The position numbers and the translations under genes are program-made. From Actinomycetes bacterium (lineage in GTDB: Bacteria > Actinomycetota > Actinomycetes > Actinomycetales > Microbacteriaceae), in contig JAEYVZ010000013.1 in assembly GCA_023431405.1 (NCBI GenBank), positions 1 to 41,398 of the forward strand: 41,398 bases of DNA, in the 5' to 3' direction. Positions 23,609 to 31,558 of this stretch are shown in pieces; position 1 is the first letter of the stretch; every line of letters starts with the position of its first letter. The notes below the pieces were generated by a model. It searched no databases. It saw only the letters and a list, made by a program, of their open reading frames with translations, and was not told where the DNA came from.

Positions 23609-25090
23609 ATGGTCACGAGCACCGTCGAGAAGCTCAGCCCCACCCGGGTGAAGCTGCACATCACGGTCACCCCGGACGAGCTGAAGCCCAGCATCGCCCA
23701 CGCGTACGAGCACATCGCTCAGGACGTGCAGATCCCCGGCTTCCGCAAGGGCAAGGTGCCCGCGCCGATCATCGATCAGCGCATCGGTCGCGGTGCGGTC
23801 CTGGAGCACGCCGTCAGCGAAGGGCTCGACAACTTCTACCGTGAGGCGGTGGCCGCCAACGAGCTCCGCATCGTGGGCCGCCCGTCGGCCGAGGTCGTCG
23901 ACTGGCCGAACGAGAAGGACTTCTCCGGCGACCTCAAGGTCGAGGTCGAGGTGGACGTGCGTCCCGAGTTCGACCTTCCCGAGCTTTCCGAGATCACCCT
24001 CGAGGTCGACAAGGTCGAGACCGATGACGCGGCTGTCGAAGCCGAGCTCGACCGTCTCCGCGGACGCTTCGGCACGCTGGTGACCGTCGACCGTCCCGCT
24101 GCGACGGGCGACTTCGGCGAGCTCGACCTGGTCGCGACGATCGACGGCAACGAGATCGACCGCGCGGAGGGCGTGTCGTACGAGGTCGGCTCGGGCGAGC
24201 TGCTCGAGGGAATCGACGAAGCAGTCGACTCCCTCACCGCCGGTGAGGACACCACGTTCCGCTCGACGCTCGTCGGCGGCGACCACGCCGGCAAGGAGGC
24301 GGAGGTCTCCGTGACCGTCAAGTCGGTCAAGGAGCGCGAGCTCGCCGAAGCCGACGACGAGTTCGCTCAGATCGCCAGTGAGTTCGACACGATCGCCGAG
24401 CTGCGCGAGAGCATCGCCTCGCGTCTGGCCGAGCAGTCCGTTTTCGTTCAGGGGGCCGCCGCCCGCGACAAGCTCGTCGAAGCGCTCCTTGAGAAGGTCG
24501 AGATCCCGGTTCCGGCGCAGCTCGTCGAAGACGAGGTGCACCAGCACCTCGAGAGCGAAGGCCGACTCGAAGACGATGAGCACCGCGCCGAGGTGACAGA
24601 GGCGAGCCAGAAGCAGTTCCGCACCCAGATGATCCTCGACAAGCTCGCCGAGTCGTCCGACGTGCAGGTCTCGCAGGAAGAGCTGACGCAGTACCTCATC
24701 CAGTCGGCAGCCCAGTACGGCATGGCTCCGCAGGAGTTCGTCGACGCGCTCCAGCAGGGCAACCAGCTCCCGCTCATGGTCGGCGAGGTCGCGCGCAACA
24801 AGGCACTCGCGATCGCGCTGGGCAAGGTGAAGGTCGTCGACACCGACGGCAACGCTGTCGACCTCACCGGCTTCGCCGCTGTCGAGGACGAGACCGAGGC
24901 CGATGAGTCGGAAGCCGCGGACGACAAGCCCGCGAAGAAGGCGCCGGCCAAGAAGGCACCGGCCAAGAAGGCACCCGCCAAGAAGGCCGACGAGGCCGAG
25001 GGCGACGCCGAGGCGAAGCCCGCCAAGAAGGCGCCGGCGAAGAAGGCACCGGCGAAGAAGGCCCAGGCCAAGAAGGCCGACGCGGAGTAA
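23609..25090 (+). CDS. tig: trigger factor (ribosome-associated chaperone, PPIase)
   Basis: This 493-aa chaperone binds nascent chains at the ribosome exit. The N-terminal ribosome-binding domain has the signature PGFRKGKVP (about residues 44-52). The central FKBP-type PPIase domain follows (about 150-240, with GDFGELDLVATIDG and GSGELLEGIDEAV), then the helical C-domain. ATG 23609 has GAGGAG upstream; the frame reading through tRNA-Pro is not part of the gene. The end is unusual: two blocks of four AKKA(P/D/Q) repeats separated by an acidic spacer, giving a lysine-rich histone-H1-like tail of about 50 residues. It is the first gene of the tig-clpP1-clpP2-clpX block. Confidence 0.97.
   Translation: MVTSTVEKLSPTRVKLHITVTPDELKPSIAHAYEHIAQDVQIPGFRKGKVPAPIIDQRIGRGAVLEHAVSEGLDNFYREAVAANELRIVGRPSAEVVDWPNEKDFSGDLKVEVEVDVRPEFDLPELSEITLEVDKVETDDAAVEAELDRLRGRFGTLVTVDRPAATGDFGELDLVATIDGNEIDRAEGVSYEVGSGELLEGIDEAVDSLTAGEDTTFRSTLVGGDHAGKEAEVSVTVKSVKERELAEADDEFAQIASEFDTIAELRESIASRLAEQSVFVQGAAARDKLVEALLEKVEIPVPAQLVEDEVHQHLESEGRLEDDEHRAEVTEASQKQFRTQMILDKLAESSDVQVSQEELTQYLIQSAAQYGMAPQEFVDALQQGNQLPLMVGEVARNKALAIALGKVKVVDTDGNAVDLTGFAAVEDETEADESEAADDKPAKKAPAKKAPAKKAPAKKADEAEGDAEAKPAKKAPAKKAPAKKAQAKKADAE
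24931..25087 (+). repeat. tandem Lys-Ala-Pro repeat coding region in tig
   Basis: Near-identical 15-bp units (GCCAAGAAGGCACCG-type) recur, encoding eight AKKA motifs in two blocks of four. The DNA repeat could change length by slippage. Confidence 0.8.
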
Positions 25091-25101
25091 ACGATTCGCA
25101 C

Positions 25102-25138
25102 GACGGGGTCGGATGCCACGGCATCCGGCCCCATCGTC
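25102..25138 (+). terminator. terminator after tig
   Basis: GGGGTCGGATGCC pairs with GGCATCCGGCCCC around a short loop, with one G-T pair. It starts 11 bp after the tig stop and is followed by ATTTCC. It separates tig from the clpP pair. Confidence 0.65.
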
Positions 25139-25254
25139 ATTTCCCCGCGCCGACGCGCCCCGCTGCCGATATGCCGACGGCGAACACGGGCGGGTCACTG
25201 GCGGCGCGTCGGTAGATTCGATGGCGAACGGACCACCCGGAATCAGGAGCATCC

Positions 25255-25839
25255 ATGGCTGAACCTCTTGTCGCGACGAGCGTCTTCGACAGGCTGTTGA
25301 AAGACCGCATCATCTGGCTCGGGTCGGAGGTGCGCGACGACAACGCCAACGAGATCTGCGCGAAGATCCTTCTTCTCGCCGCTGAAGACAGCGAAAAAGA
25401 CATCTACCTCTACATCAACTCGCCCGGCGGCTCCATCACCGCGGGCATGGCCATCTACGACACGATGCAGTTCGTCCCGAACGACATCGTGACCGTCGGA
25501 ATCGGCATGGCCGCCTCGATGGGACAGCTGTTGCTGACAGCCGGAACGAAGGGCAAGCGCTACATCACGCCGAACGCACGCGTGCTCCTCCACCAGCCTC
25601 ACGGAGGGTTCGGCGGCACGGCGAGCGACATCCAGACCCAGGCGCAGCTCATCCTCGACATGAAGAAGCGCCTCGCCGAGATCACGGCCGCCCAGACGGG
25701 CAAGTCGGTCGAGCAGATCAATGCGGACGGCGACCGCGACCGCTGGTTCAGCGCCGAAGAAGCGCTGGAGTACGGCTTCGTCGACCACATCCGCGAGTCG
25801 GCCACTGACGTGGTCGGCGGCGGCGGCACCGAGAACTGA
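25255..25839 (+). CDS. clpP1: ATP-dependent Clp protease proteolytic subunit ClpP1
   Basis: This 194-aa serine peptidase is one ring of the ClpP1P2 tetradecamer. The catalytic Ser lies in GIGMAASMGQLLL (about residue 94), His in ARVLLHQPHGG (about 119) and Asp further on (NADGDRDRW). AGGAGC sits before ATG 25255. A -10-like TAGATT (25213-25218) suggests its own promoter. clpP2 follows after 18 bp with its own strong ribosome site, so the subunits are made together. In Actinobacteria both ClpP paralogues are needed for an active complex. Confidence 0.97.
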   Translation: MAEPLVATSVFDRLLKDRIIWLGSEVRDDNANEICAKILLLAAEDSEKDIYLYINSPGGSITAGMAIYDTMQFVPNDIVTVGIGMAASMGQLLLTAGTKGKRYITPNARVLLHQPHGGFGGTASDIQTQAQLILDMKKRLAEITAAQTGKSVEQINADGDRDRWFSAEEALEYGFVDHIRESATDVVGGGGTEN

Positions 25840-25857
25840 GACCGGAGGAGAACCAGA

Positions 25858-26535
25858 ATGAACACACCCGCCTTCGGCGCTCCGCAGCATTCCGTGCAGG
25901 GCCTTCACCTGCCGCAGAGCCGCTATATCCTGCCGCAGTTCGAGGAGCGCACCGCCTATGGCTACAAGCGCCAGGACCCGTACAACAAGCTGTTCGAAGA
26001 CCGTGTGATCTTCCTCGGCGTACAGGTCGACGACGCGTCCGCCGACGACGTCATGGCGCAGCTCCTCGTGCTGGAGTCGCAGGACCCCGATCGCGACATC
26101 GTCATGTACATCAACTCGCCCGGTGGATCGTTCACCGCGATGACGGCGATCTACGACACGATGCAGTACGTCTCGCCTGAGATTCAGACGGTCGTGCTCG
26201 GTCAGGCCGCCTCTGCCGCGTCGGTGCTTCTGGCCGCTGGCGCACCCGGGAAGCGCCTGGCGCTCCCGAACGCGCGCATCCTGATGCATCAGCCCGCGGT
26301 GGGGGAGGCCGGACACGGTCAGGCGTCCGACATCGAGATCCAGGCGGCCGAGATCCTCCGCATGCGCACGTGGCTCGAAGAGACCATGGCTCGGCACACG
26401 CGCAAGACGGCGGCCGAGGTCAACAAGGACATCGACCGCGACAAGATCCTCTCGGCACAGGATGCCTTGGAGTACGGAATCGTCGACCAGGTGCTCACCT
26501 CGCGCAAGCGCACGCCCGCCGCGATCACCTCCTGA
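25858..26535 (+). CDS. clpP2: ATP-dependent Clp protease proteolytic subunit ClpP2
   Basis: This 225-aa partner of ClpP1 has catalytic Ser in GQAASAASVLLAAG and His in ARILMHQPAVG, with Asp in NKDIDRDK. The N-terminal extension of about 30 residues (MNTPAFGAPQHSVQGLHLP) is likely a propeptide removed on assembly, as in mycobacterial ClpP2. GGAGGAG precedes ATG 25858. A perfect 16-bp-arm terminator follows, so clpX is separately transcribed, although the partner unfoldase lies immediately downstream. Confidence 0.97.
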   Translation: MNTPAFGAPQHSVQGLHLPQSRYILPQFEERTAYGYKRQDPYNKLFEDRVIFLGVQVDDASADDVMAQLLVLESQDPDRDIVMYINSPGGSFTAMTAIYDTMQYVSPEIQTVVLGQAASAASVLLAAGAPGKRLALPNARILMHQPAVGEAGHGQASDIEIQAAEILRMRTWLEETMARHTRKTAAEVNKDIDRDKILSAQDALEYGIVDQVLTSRKRTPAAITS

Positions 26536-26548
26536 TCCGGCTCGCGCA

Positions 26549-26587
26549 GCAGAAGGCCCCGACGGGATCATCGTCGGGGCCTTCTGC
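26549..26587. terminator. strong hairpin terminator after clpP2
   Basis: Perfect 16-bp arms (26549-26564 and 26572-26587) around a 7-nt loop, beginning 13 bp past the clpP2 stop. It isolates clpP1P2 from clpX. Confidence 0.88.
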
Positions 26588-26678
26588 GTTCCGTGACACG
26601 GTCTGAGGCGCGAAATGCGCCGTGTTGTCGGTGGGAGCGGTTAGGCTCGACAGGTCTGACGATCCAGGAGGGGCACCC

Positions 26679-27947
26679 ATGGCACGCATCGGTGAGAGCG
26701 CCGACCTGTTCAAGTGCTCCTTCTGCGGCAAGAGCCAGAAGCAGGTGCAGCAGCTCATCGCCGGTCCCGGCGTCTACATCTGCGACGAATGCGTCGAACT
26801 CTGCAACGAGATCATCGAAGAGCGCATGGCCGAATCCAGCGATGGTGCCGTGGCCGACTTCGATCTGCCCAAGCCGAGAGAGATCTTCTCGTTCCTCGAG
26901 GAGTACGTGGTGGGGCAGGAATCGGCCAAGCGCGCCCTCGCCGTGGCCGTCTACAACCACTACAAGCGCGTGCGTGCGCACTCCACGCTGCAGCCCGCCG
27001 AGCAGCGGGCTGATGAGGTCGAGATCGCGAAGAGCAACATCCTTCTCCTCGGCCCGACCGGATGCGGAAAGACGTACCTCGCGCAGACCCTCGCGAAGCG
27101 CCTCAACGTCCCGTTCGCCGTTGCCGACGCCACCGCTCTCACCGAGGCCGGCTACGTCGGCGAAGACGTGGAGAACATCCTCCTGAAGCTTCTGCAGGCC
27201 GCCGATTTCGACGTGAAGCGTGCCGAGACCGGCATCATCTACATCGATGAGGTCGACAAGATCGCCCGCAAAGCGGAGAACCCCTCCATCACGCGTGATG
27301 TCTCCGGCGAGGGCGTGCAGCAGGCGCTTCTGAAGATCCTCGAAGGGACCGTCGCCTCGGTCCCGCCGCAGGGCGGGCGCAAGCATCCGCACCAGGAGTT
27401 CATCCAGATCGACACGACGAATGTGCTGTTCATCGTCGCGGGCGCATTCGCCGGCCTCGAGGACATCATCTCGGCCCGCGTCGGGAAGCACGGCGTCGGC
27501 TTCGGAGCCCCCCTCCATGAGAAGGGCAAAGACCTCGAGCTCTTCAGCGAGGTGCAGCCGGAAGACCTCCACAAGTTCGGGCTGATCCCGGAGTTCATCG
27601 GGCGTCTGCCTGTGGTGACCTCCGTCTCGCCGCTCGACCAGACCGCTCTCATCGAAATCCTCACGGGACCGAAGAACGCCTTCGTCAAGCAGTATCAGCG
27701 CATGTTCCAACTCGACGGCGTGGAGCTCGAGTTCGAGGACGACGCACTGCTCGCCATCGCGGACCTCGCCGTAGCCCGCAAGACCGGAGCACGTGGCCTG
27801 CGTGCGATTCTCGAAGACGTGCTGGGACCGATCATGTTCGAGATCCCGTCGACGGAAGACGTCGACAAGGTGATCGTGACGCGCGCCGCGGTCACCGAAG
27901 GAGCGGCACCCACCCTCGTCCTCCGGCAGAAGCGCAAGAGCGCCTGA
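26679..27947 (+). CDS. clpX: ATP-dependent Clp protease ATP-binding subunit ClpX
   Basis: This 422-aa AAA+ unfoldase feeds substrates to ClpP1P2. The N-terminal C4 zinc domain is complete (CSFCGKSQ ... YICDECVELC). Walker A is LLGPTGCGKT (about residues 122-131), Walker B GIIYIDEVDKIA, pore loop GYVGEDVE and the sensor-2 region KTGARGLRA. A KHPHQEFIQIDT stretch matches the family. ATG 26679 follows AGGAGGGG. A -10-like TAGGCT (26642-26647) places the promoter after the clpP2 terminator. Confidence 0.98.
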   Translation: MARIGESADLFKCSFCGKSQKQVQQLIAGPGVYICDECVELCNEIIEERMAESSDGAVADFDLPKPREIFSFLEEYVVGQESAKRALAVAVYNHYKRVRAHSTLQPAEQRADEVEIAKSNILLLGPTGCGKTYLAQTLAKRLNVPFAVADATALTEAGYVGEDVENILLKLLQAADFDVKRAETGIIYIDEVDKIARKAENPSITRDVSGEGVQQALLKILEGTVASVPPQGGRKHPHQEFIQIDTTNVLFIVAGAFAGLEDIISARVGKHGVGFGAPLHEKGKDLELFSEVQPEDLHKFGLIPEFIGRLPVVTSVSPLDQTALIEILTGPKNAFVKQYQRMFQLDGVELEFEDDALLAIADLAVARKTGARGLRAILEDVLGPIMFEIPSTEDVDKVIVTRAAVTEGAAPTLVLRQKRKSA

Positions 27948-27993
27948 CCTCTCGCGCCACAGCAGTGTCGGATGCCCCTCGTACTCTGCGGGG

Positions 27994-28587
27994 ATGCCGC
28001 AATTCGTCTACGACACCGCCACTTCTCTCAACGGCTGGATAGCCGACGAATCGCACTCGCTGTCCTGGCTCTTCGCCGTCGAGGGCGGCGAAGAGCCCGA
28101 TCCCGACTTGCTCCCCGCCAACATCGGCGTGCTCGTCGAGGGGTCGTCGACCTATGAGTGGCTCCTGAACGAATCCGACATCCTGGCGCACCCGGAACGG
28201 TGGCAGGAGTTTCACGGCGACAAGCCCACGTTCGTCTTCACGACGCGGGAACTGCCCGTACCGCGGGGCGCCGACGTGCGATTCGTTCGCGGACCGGTCG
28301 CCGGGGCGCTCCCCGCGATCCGTGCGGCCGCCGGAGAACGCGACGTGTGGGTCGTGGGCGGCGGTGATCTGGCAGGGCAGTTCATCGACGCCGGGGCACT
28401 CGACCGACTCGCCGTCTCGATCGCACCTGTCTTGCTCGACGGCGGCGCGCCGCTTCTTCCGCGCCGGGTCGAATCCGATCGGCTGCGACTGGTGTCCGCT
28501 CACGCGGCAGGGCAGTTCGCGCGGCTCGTCTACGAGGTGGCGCCGCCGAGGGGCGTTGCTCACCCTTCAGCGGCGCCGCCTCACTAG
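27994..28587 (+). CDS. dihydrofolate reductase / RibD C-terminal family reductase
   Basis: This 197-aa protein has the DHFR fold of the RibD C-terminal-like group. It opens FVYDTATSLNGWIADE (first strand and Asn-Gly turn), carries GVLVEGSSTYEWLL, the Rossmann-like VWVVGGGDLAGQFIDAG NADPH-binding segment, and DRLAVSIAPVLLDGGAPLL. Such stand-alone proteins are NADPH reductases of unknown substrate, not the essential folate enzyme. TACTCT (27982-27987) lies 6 nt before ATG, giving a leaderless start. Its TAG is inside CTAG at 28584-28587, which also provides the stop of the convergent M3 peptidase. Confidence 0.9.
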   Translation: MPQFVYDTATSLNGWIADESHSLSWLFAVEGGEEPDPDLLPANIGVLVEGSSTYEWLLNESDILAHPERWQEFHGDKPTFVFTTRELPVPRGADVRFVRGPVAGALPAIRAAAGERDVWVVGGGDLAGQFIDAGALDRLAVSIAPVLLDGGAPLLPRRVESDRLRLVSAHAAGQFARLVYEVAPPRGVAHPSAAPPH

Positions 28588-30641
28588 GCAGTCAGCCCTC
28601 GCCGCTCCAGCAGCGGCGCGATCTCCGCATCACGGCCGCGGAAGTCCCGATATGCCTCCAGCGGATCCTTGGATCCGCCGACGCCCAGCAGTCGCGAGCG
28701 GAAGCGATCACCGTTCGCGCGCGTGAGACCGCCATTCTCTCGGAACCACTCCACGGTGTCGGCGTCGAGCACCTCGCTCCAGATGTAGGAGTAGTAGCCG
28801 GCGCTGTAGCCGCCGGAGAAGACGTGCGCGAAGTATGTCGACGAATAGCGGGTGGGCACGGCGGGATTATCGAGTCCGATGTCGGCCAGCGCGTCGGCCT
28901 CGAAACGAGCGACGTCGATATCGGCTGCCGCCTCATCGGGTGTGAGCGAGTGCCAGGCCTGATCGATCCACGATGCGGCCAGGTACTCGCTGGTCGCGAA
29001 GCCCTGGTTGAAGGTCTCCGACGCGCGCAGCTTCTCCACGACCTCGGCAGGCAACGGCTCGTCCGTCTCCACGTGGCGCGCGTAAGCCGTGAGGATCTCG
29101 GGCCAGAAGATCCACATCTCGTTGACCTGACTCGGGAACTCCACGAAGTCGCGAAACACATTCGTCCCTGCGAAGTGCGGATAGGTGACCGTTGCGAACA
29201 GTCCGTGGAGAGCGTGCCCGAACTCGTGGAACAGCGTCGTGACCTCGTCGAGCGTCAGGAGAGTCGGCTGGCCCGCGGCCGGTTTCGGGACGTTGAGGTT
29301 GTTGACGACGATCGGCTGGGTGCCGCGCAGGCGTGACTGCTCGACGATGGAGTTCATCCACGCCCCGCCGCGCTTGGTGTCTCGCGTGTACAGGTCGAGC
29401 ACGAACAGGCCCAGTTCGCTGCCGTCTGCGTTGTGGATCTCGAAGACGCGAGCATCCGGGTGATACGACGGAAGGTCAGGTCGCTCGGTGAAAGTGATGC
29501 CGTAGAGCTGCGTGGCCGCCCGGAACACCCCATCGTGCAGCACCCGCTCCGCTTCGAACCACGGGCGCAACGCGGTCCGGTCGAGGTCGTATCGCGCCTT
29601 TCTGACCTGCTCGGTGTAGAAGGCCCAATCGTGCGCTTCGATGGCTATGCCGTCACCGGCCGCATCCGCGAGCTCCTGCAGAGCTTCCTGCTCGCGGCGC
29701 GCATTCGCCGCGGCGGGCGCTGCGAGCCGCCGGAGCAGAGAGTGGACGGCTTCCGGCGATCCCGCGGTCTCGTCGCTGGTCACGTACGCGGCGTGAGACG
29801 GATAGCCCAGCAGCGCCGCACGCTGTGCCCGCAGACGGACGATCTCCCGGAGCACGGCACGATTGTCGTTCTCGTTGCCACGGGAGCCTCGGCTGCGCGA
29901 CGCATCGAGCAGCCTTCGCCGGCTCTCGCGATCGGTGAGCGTGGACAGGTAAGGGTGGCCCGTGAAGAGGGTCAGGGTGACGACGTACCCGTCGACTCCT
30001 CGGTCGGCCGCATTCGCCGCGGCCGCGGAGATCTCTCCCGCCGTGAGTCCGTCGAGTTGCTCGGGAGTGTCGAAGACGACGGCGAGGTCGTTCGAGTCGG
30101 CGAGGAGGTTCTTCTCGAACGTGGTGGTGAGCACCGAGAGCCGCTGATTCAGTTCGGTCAGCTTCTCCTTCTCACTCGCATCGAGGCCCGCTCCGGCGTG
30201 CGTCATCTCGGTGTACCAGCGCTCGACGAGGTATCGCTGTTCGGGATCGTGACGGGAGTCGTCGCGCTGCTCGTAGACAGTTCGGATGCGGGCGTAGAGA
30301 TGCGCATCGAGTTGAATGGCGTCCTGATGTGCCGACATGAGCGGCGCGAGCTCTTCTTCGATGGCCTGGATCTCCTCCGTCGCGTCGGCCGACGAGACGG
30401 TGTAGAAGGTCCGGGCGACGCGGCCGAGGAGGTCTCCGGCACGCTCGAGCGGTTCGAGGGTGTTCTCAAAGGTCGGCGCGGATCTCACCCGCGTGATCGC
30501 ATCGATCTCCCCTCGGTGCTCGGCGAACGCCGTCTCGAATGCAGGGAGGTAGTGCTCGGGGCGGATGAGGCGGTAGTCCGGCAATCCGTAGGGGAGCGAG
30601 GAGGGGGCGAGAAGCGGGTTCGTATGTGAGGCGTCCGTCAT
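28584..30641 (-). CDS. M3 family metallopeptidase (peptidyl-dipeptidase Dcp-like)
   Basis: This 685-aa cytoplasmic zinc peptidase cleaves short oligopeptides. The active site TTLFHEFGHALHG (HEFGH at about residues 471-475) is intact, and the downstream Glu ligand region FVEFPSQVNEMW is present. Length and helical architecture match Dcp/oligopeptidase A. ATG 30641 is chosen over a longer frame to 31229, which runs antisense through the regulator gene. TACGCT (30653-30648, minus strand) is 6 nt before ATG (leaderless), with TTTGCA (30677-30672) at an 18-nt spacing as -35. That -35 overlaps the operator repeats, so the ArsR-type regulator may control this gene too. Confidence 0.95.
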   Translation of the reverse strand: MTDASHTNPLLAPSSLPYGLPDYRLIRPEHYLPAFETAFAEHRGEIDAITRVRSAPTFENTLEPLERAGDLLGRVARTFYTVSSADATEEIQAIEEELAPLMSAHQDAIQLDAHLYARIRTVYEQRDDSRHDPEQRYLVERWYTEMTHAGAGLDASEKEKLTELNQRLSVLTTTFEKNLLADSNDLAVVFDTPEQLDGLTAGEISAAAANAADRGVDGYVVTLTLFTGHPYLSTLTDRESRRRLLDASRSRGSRGNENDNRAVLREIVRLRAQRAALLGYPSHAAYVTSDETAGSPEAVHSLLRRLAAPAAANARREQEALQELADAAGDGIAIEAHDWAFYTEQVRKARYDLDRTALRPWFEAERVLHDGVFRAATQLYGITFTERPDLPSYHPDARVFEIHNADGSELGLFVLDLYTRDTKRGGAWMNSIVEQSRLRGTQPIVVNNLNVPKPAAGQPTLLTLDEVTTLFHEFGHALHGLFATVTYPHFAGTNVFRDFVEFPSQVNEMWIFWPEILTAYARHVETDEPLPAEVVEKLRASETFNQGFATSEYLAASWIDQAWHSLTPDEAAADIDVARFEADALADIGLDNPAVPTRYSSTYFAHVFSGGYSAGYYSYIWSEVLDADTVEWFRENGGLTRANGDRFRSRLLGVGGSKDPLEAYRDFRGRDAEIAPLLERRGLTA

Positions 30642-30671
30642 CGCACCAGCGTAGAGCGCGATCCATCGGCA

Positions 30672-30731
30672 TGCAAAGAATGACTTGCAAAGAAATACTT
30701 GCAATGAAGACACTGCAAAGCTATCTTTGCA
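30672..30731. promoter_or_regulatory. operator array: four TGCAAAG direct repeats with 14-bp period plus a palindrome
   Basis: TGCAAAG-type sites start at 30672, 30686, 30700 (TGCAATG) and 30714, exactly 14 bp apart. The last forms the palindrome TGCAAAGCTATCTTTGCA (30714-30731). The array covers the regulator's -35 (TTGCAA, 30699-30704) and -10 (TATCTT, 30722-30727), with a 17-nt spacer, and the peptidase -35 (30677-30672). It is the likely binding region of the ArsR-type regulator encoded 4 bp downstream, so both divergent transcripts are probably repressed together. Confidence 0.75.
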
Positions 30732-30734
30732 TTC

Positions 30735-31337
30735 ATGACCGAAGACGCGACTGCTCCCCGACCTACGGACTCCATGCGTGTACTGGACGCCGGCGCACTC
30801 AAGGCGCTCGCGCATCCCCTCCGCGTCCAGATCTACGACCTGATGTCGCAGTACGGCCCGCAGACGGCGAGCACGCTCGCTGAACTCACAGGGGAGTCCT
30901 CCGGAGCGACGAGTTATCACTTGCGGGCGCTGGCGAAGCACGACCTCATCAGAGAGGTGGGAGATCGCGGATCCGGGCGCGAGCGCTGGTGGGAGCGCAC
31001 GCCCGGCGGCATCTCTTTCACCAATCCGGACGCCGTGAAGACCCCCGCAGGCAAGGCGGCCACGCAAGTCATCATGACGGAGTTCCTCAATCGCCGGCAT
31101 CGCCAGCTCATGCGCTACGTCAACGAGACCATCGACAAGCCGGACGAGCTCAAGGAGAACGCGCTCATCTCCACGGCCACGCTCCACATGACCTACGAGC
31201 AGACGCTCGAATTCATCGAAGAACTGCAAGCCGTCATCGACGCCGCGGGTGAGAAGTACCGCGACCAGAAGGGTGACGACGTCGCTTCCATCAGCGTCCG
31301 CGCTGACATCTTCCCGCTTCCCGAAGAAGGACTCTGA
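30735..31337 (+). CDS. ArsR-type winged-helix transcriptional regulator
   Basis: This 200-aa DNA-binding protein has an N-terminal winged helix (about residues 20-95): LKALAHPLRVQIYDLM, then TASTLAELTGESSGATSYHLRALAKHDLI with recognition helix SSGATSYHLRAL, and the wing GSGRERWWERTP. The helical C-terminal half (RRHRQLMRYVNETI onward) probably dimerises or senses a ligand. No metal-binding Cys cluster is present, so it is not a metal sensor. It starts at ATG 30735, 7 nt after TATCTT, with no leader, inside its own operator array; autoregulation is likely. It is followed by a 72-aa gene and an MFS exporter. Confidence 0.93.
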   Translation: MTEDATAPRPTDSMRVLDAGALKALAHPLRVQIYDLMSQYGPQTASTLAELTGESSGATSYHLRALAKHDLIREVGDRGSGRERWWERTPGGISFTNPDAVKTPAGKAATQVIMTEFLNRRHRQLMRYVNETIDKPDELKENALISTATLHMTYEQTLEFIEELQAVIDAAGEKYRDQKGDDVASISVRADIFPLPEEGL

Positions 31338-31339
31338 TC

Positions 31340-31558
31340 ATGACCACTGCAGCATGGACGTCGGCAGCGCTCGGCGGCCGCAGAGTGACTCCCACACCAT
31401 CCGATCGCGCGCTGCTGTGGGTGTCGAAGACGGTCGAATCATTCGCCGTCGCCCGCATGCAACGACGCCTCCGCTCCACTGCTGTGGCGGCCGTCGCAGC
31501 CGACGACGCCCGCCGCACGGCGCTCGCCCTCGGCTCAACCGGAATCCTCCCGAGATGA
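31340..31558 (+). CDS. small hypothetical protein between regulator and exporter
   Basis: This 72-aa basic protein starts 2 bp after the regulator stop and its TGA overlaps the exporter ATG by 4 bp (31555-31558). The sequence begins MTTAAWTSAALGGRRV and has an amphipathic helix ALLWVSKTVESFAVARMQRR followed by an Ala/Arg-rich stretch. No family is recognised. Coupling on both sides supports translation. It could help coordinate expression or act on the exporter, but there is no direct evidence. Confidence 0.6.
   Translation: MTTAAWTSAALGGRRVTPTPSDRALLWVSKTVESFAVARMQRRLRSTAVAAVAADDARRTALALGSTGILPR

Noticed and set aside
24931..25087. Short regular repeats that could suggest a CRISPR array
   Set aside because: The units are contiguous 15-bp coding repeats in frame with tig, with no spacers and no cas genes nearby.
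23546..25252. Long minus-strand frame across tig, rich in Leu/Gly/Arg
   Set aside because: The repetitive look comes from the antisense of the Lys-Ala-Pro repeats. No domain; trigger factor is certain.
30642..31229. Possible 196-codon N-terminal extension of the M3 peptidase
   Set aside because: It runs antisense through the ArsR-type regulator. The M3 family starts normally at 30641, with a good leaderless promoter just before it.
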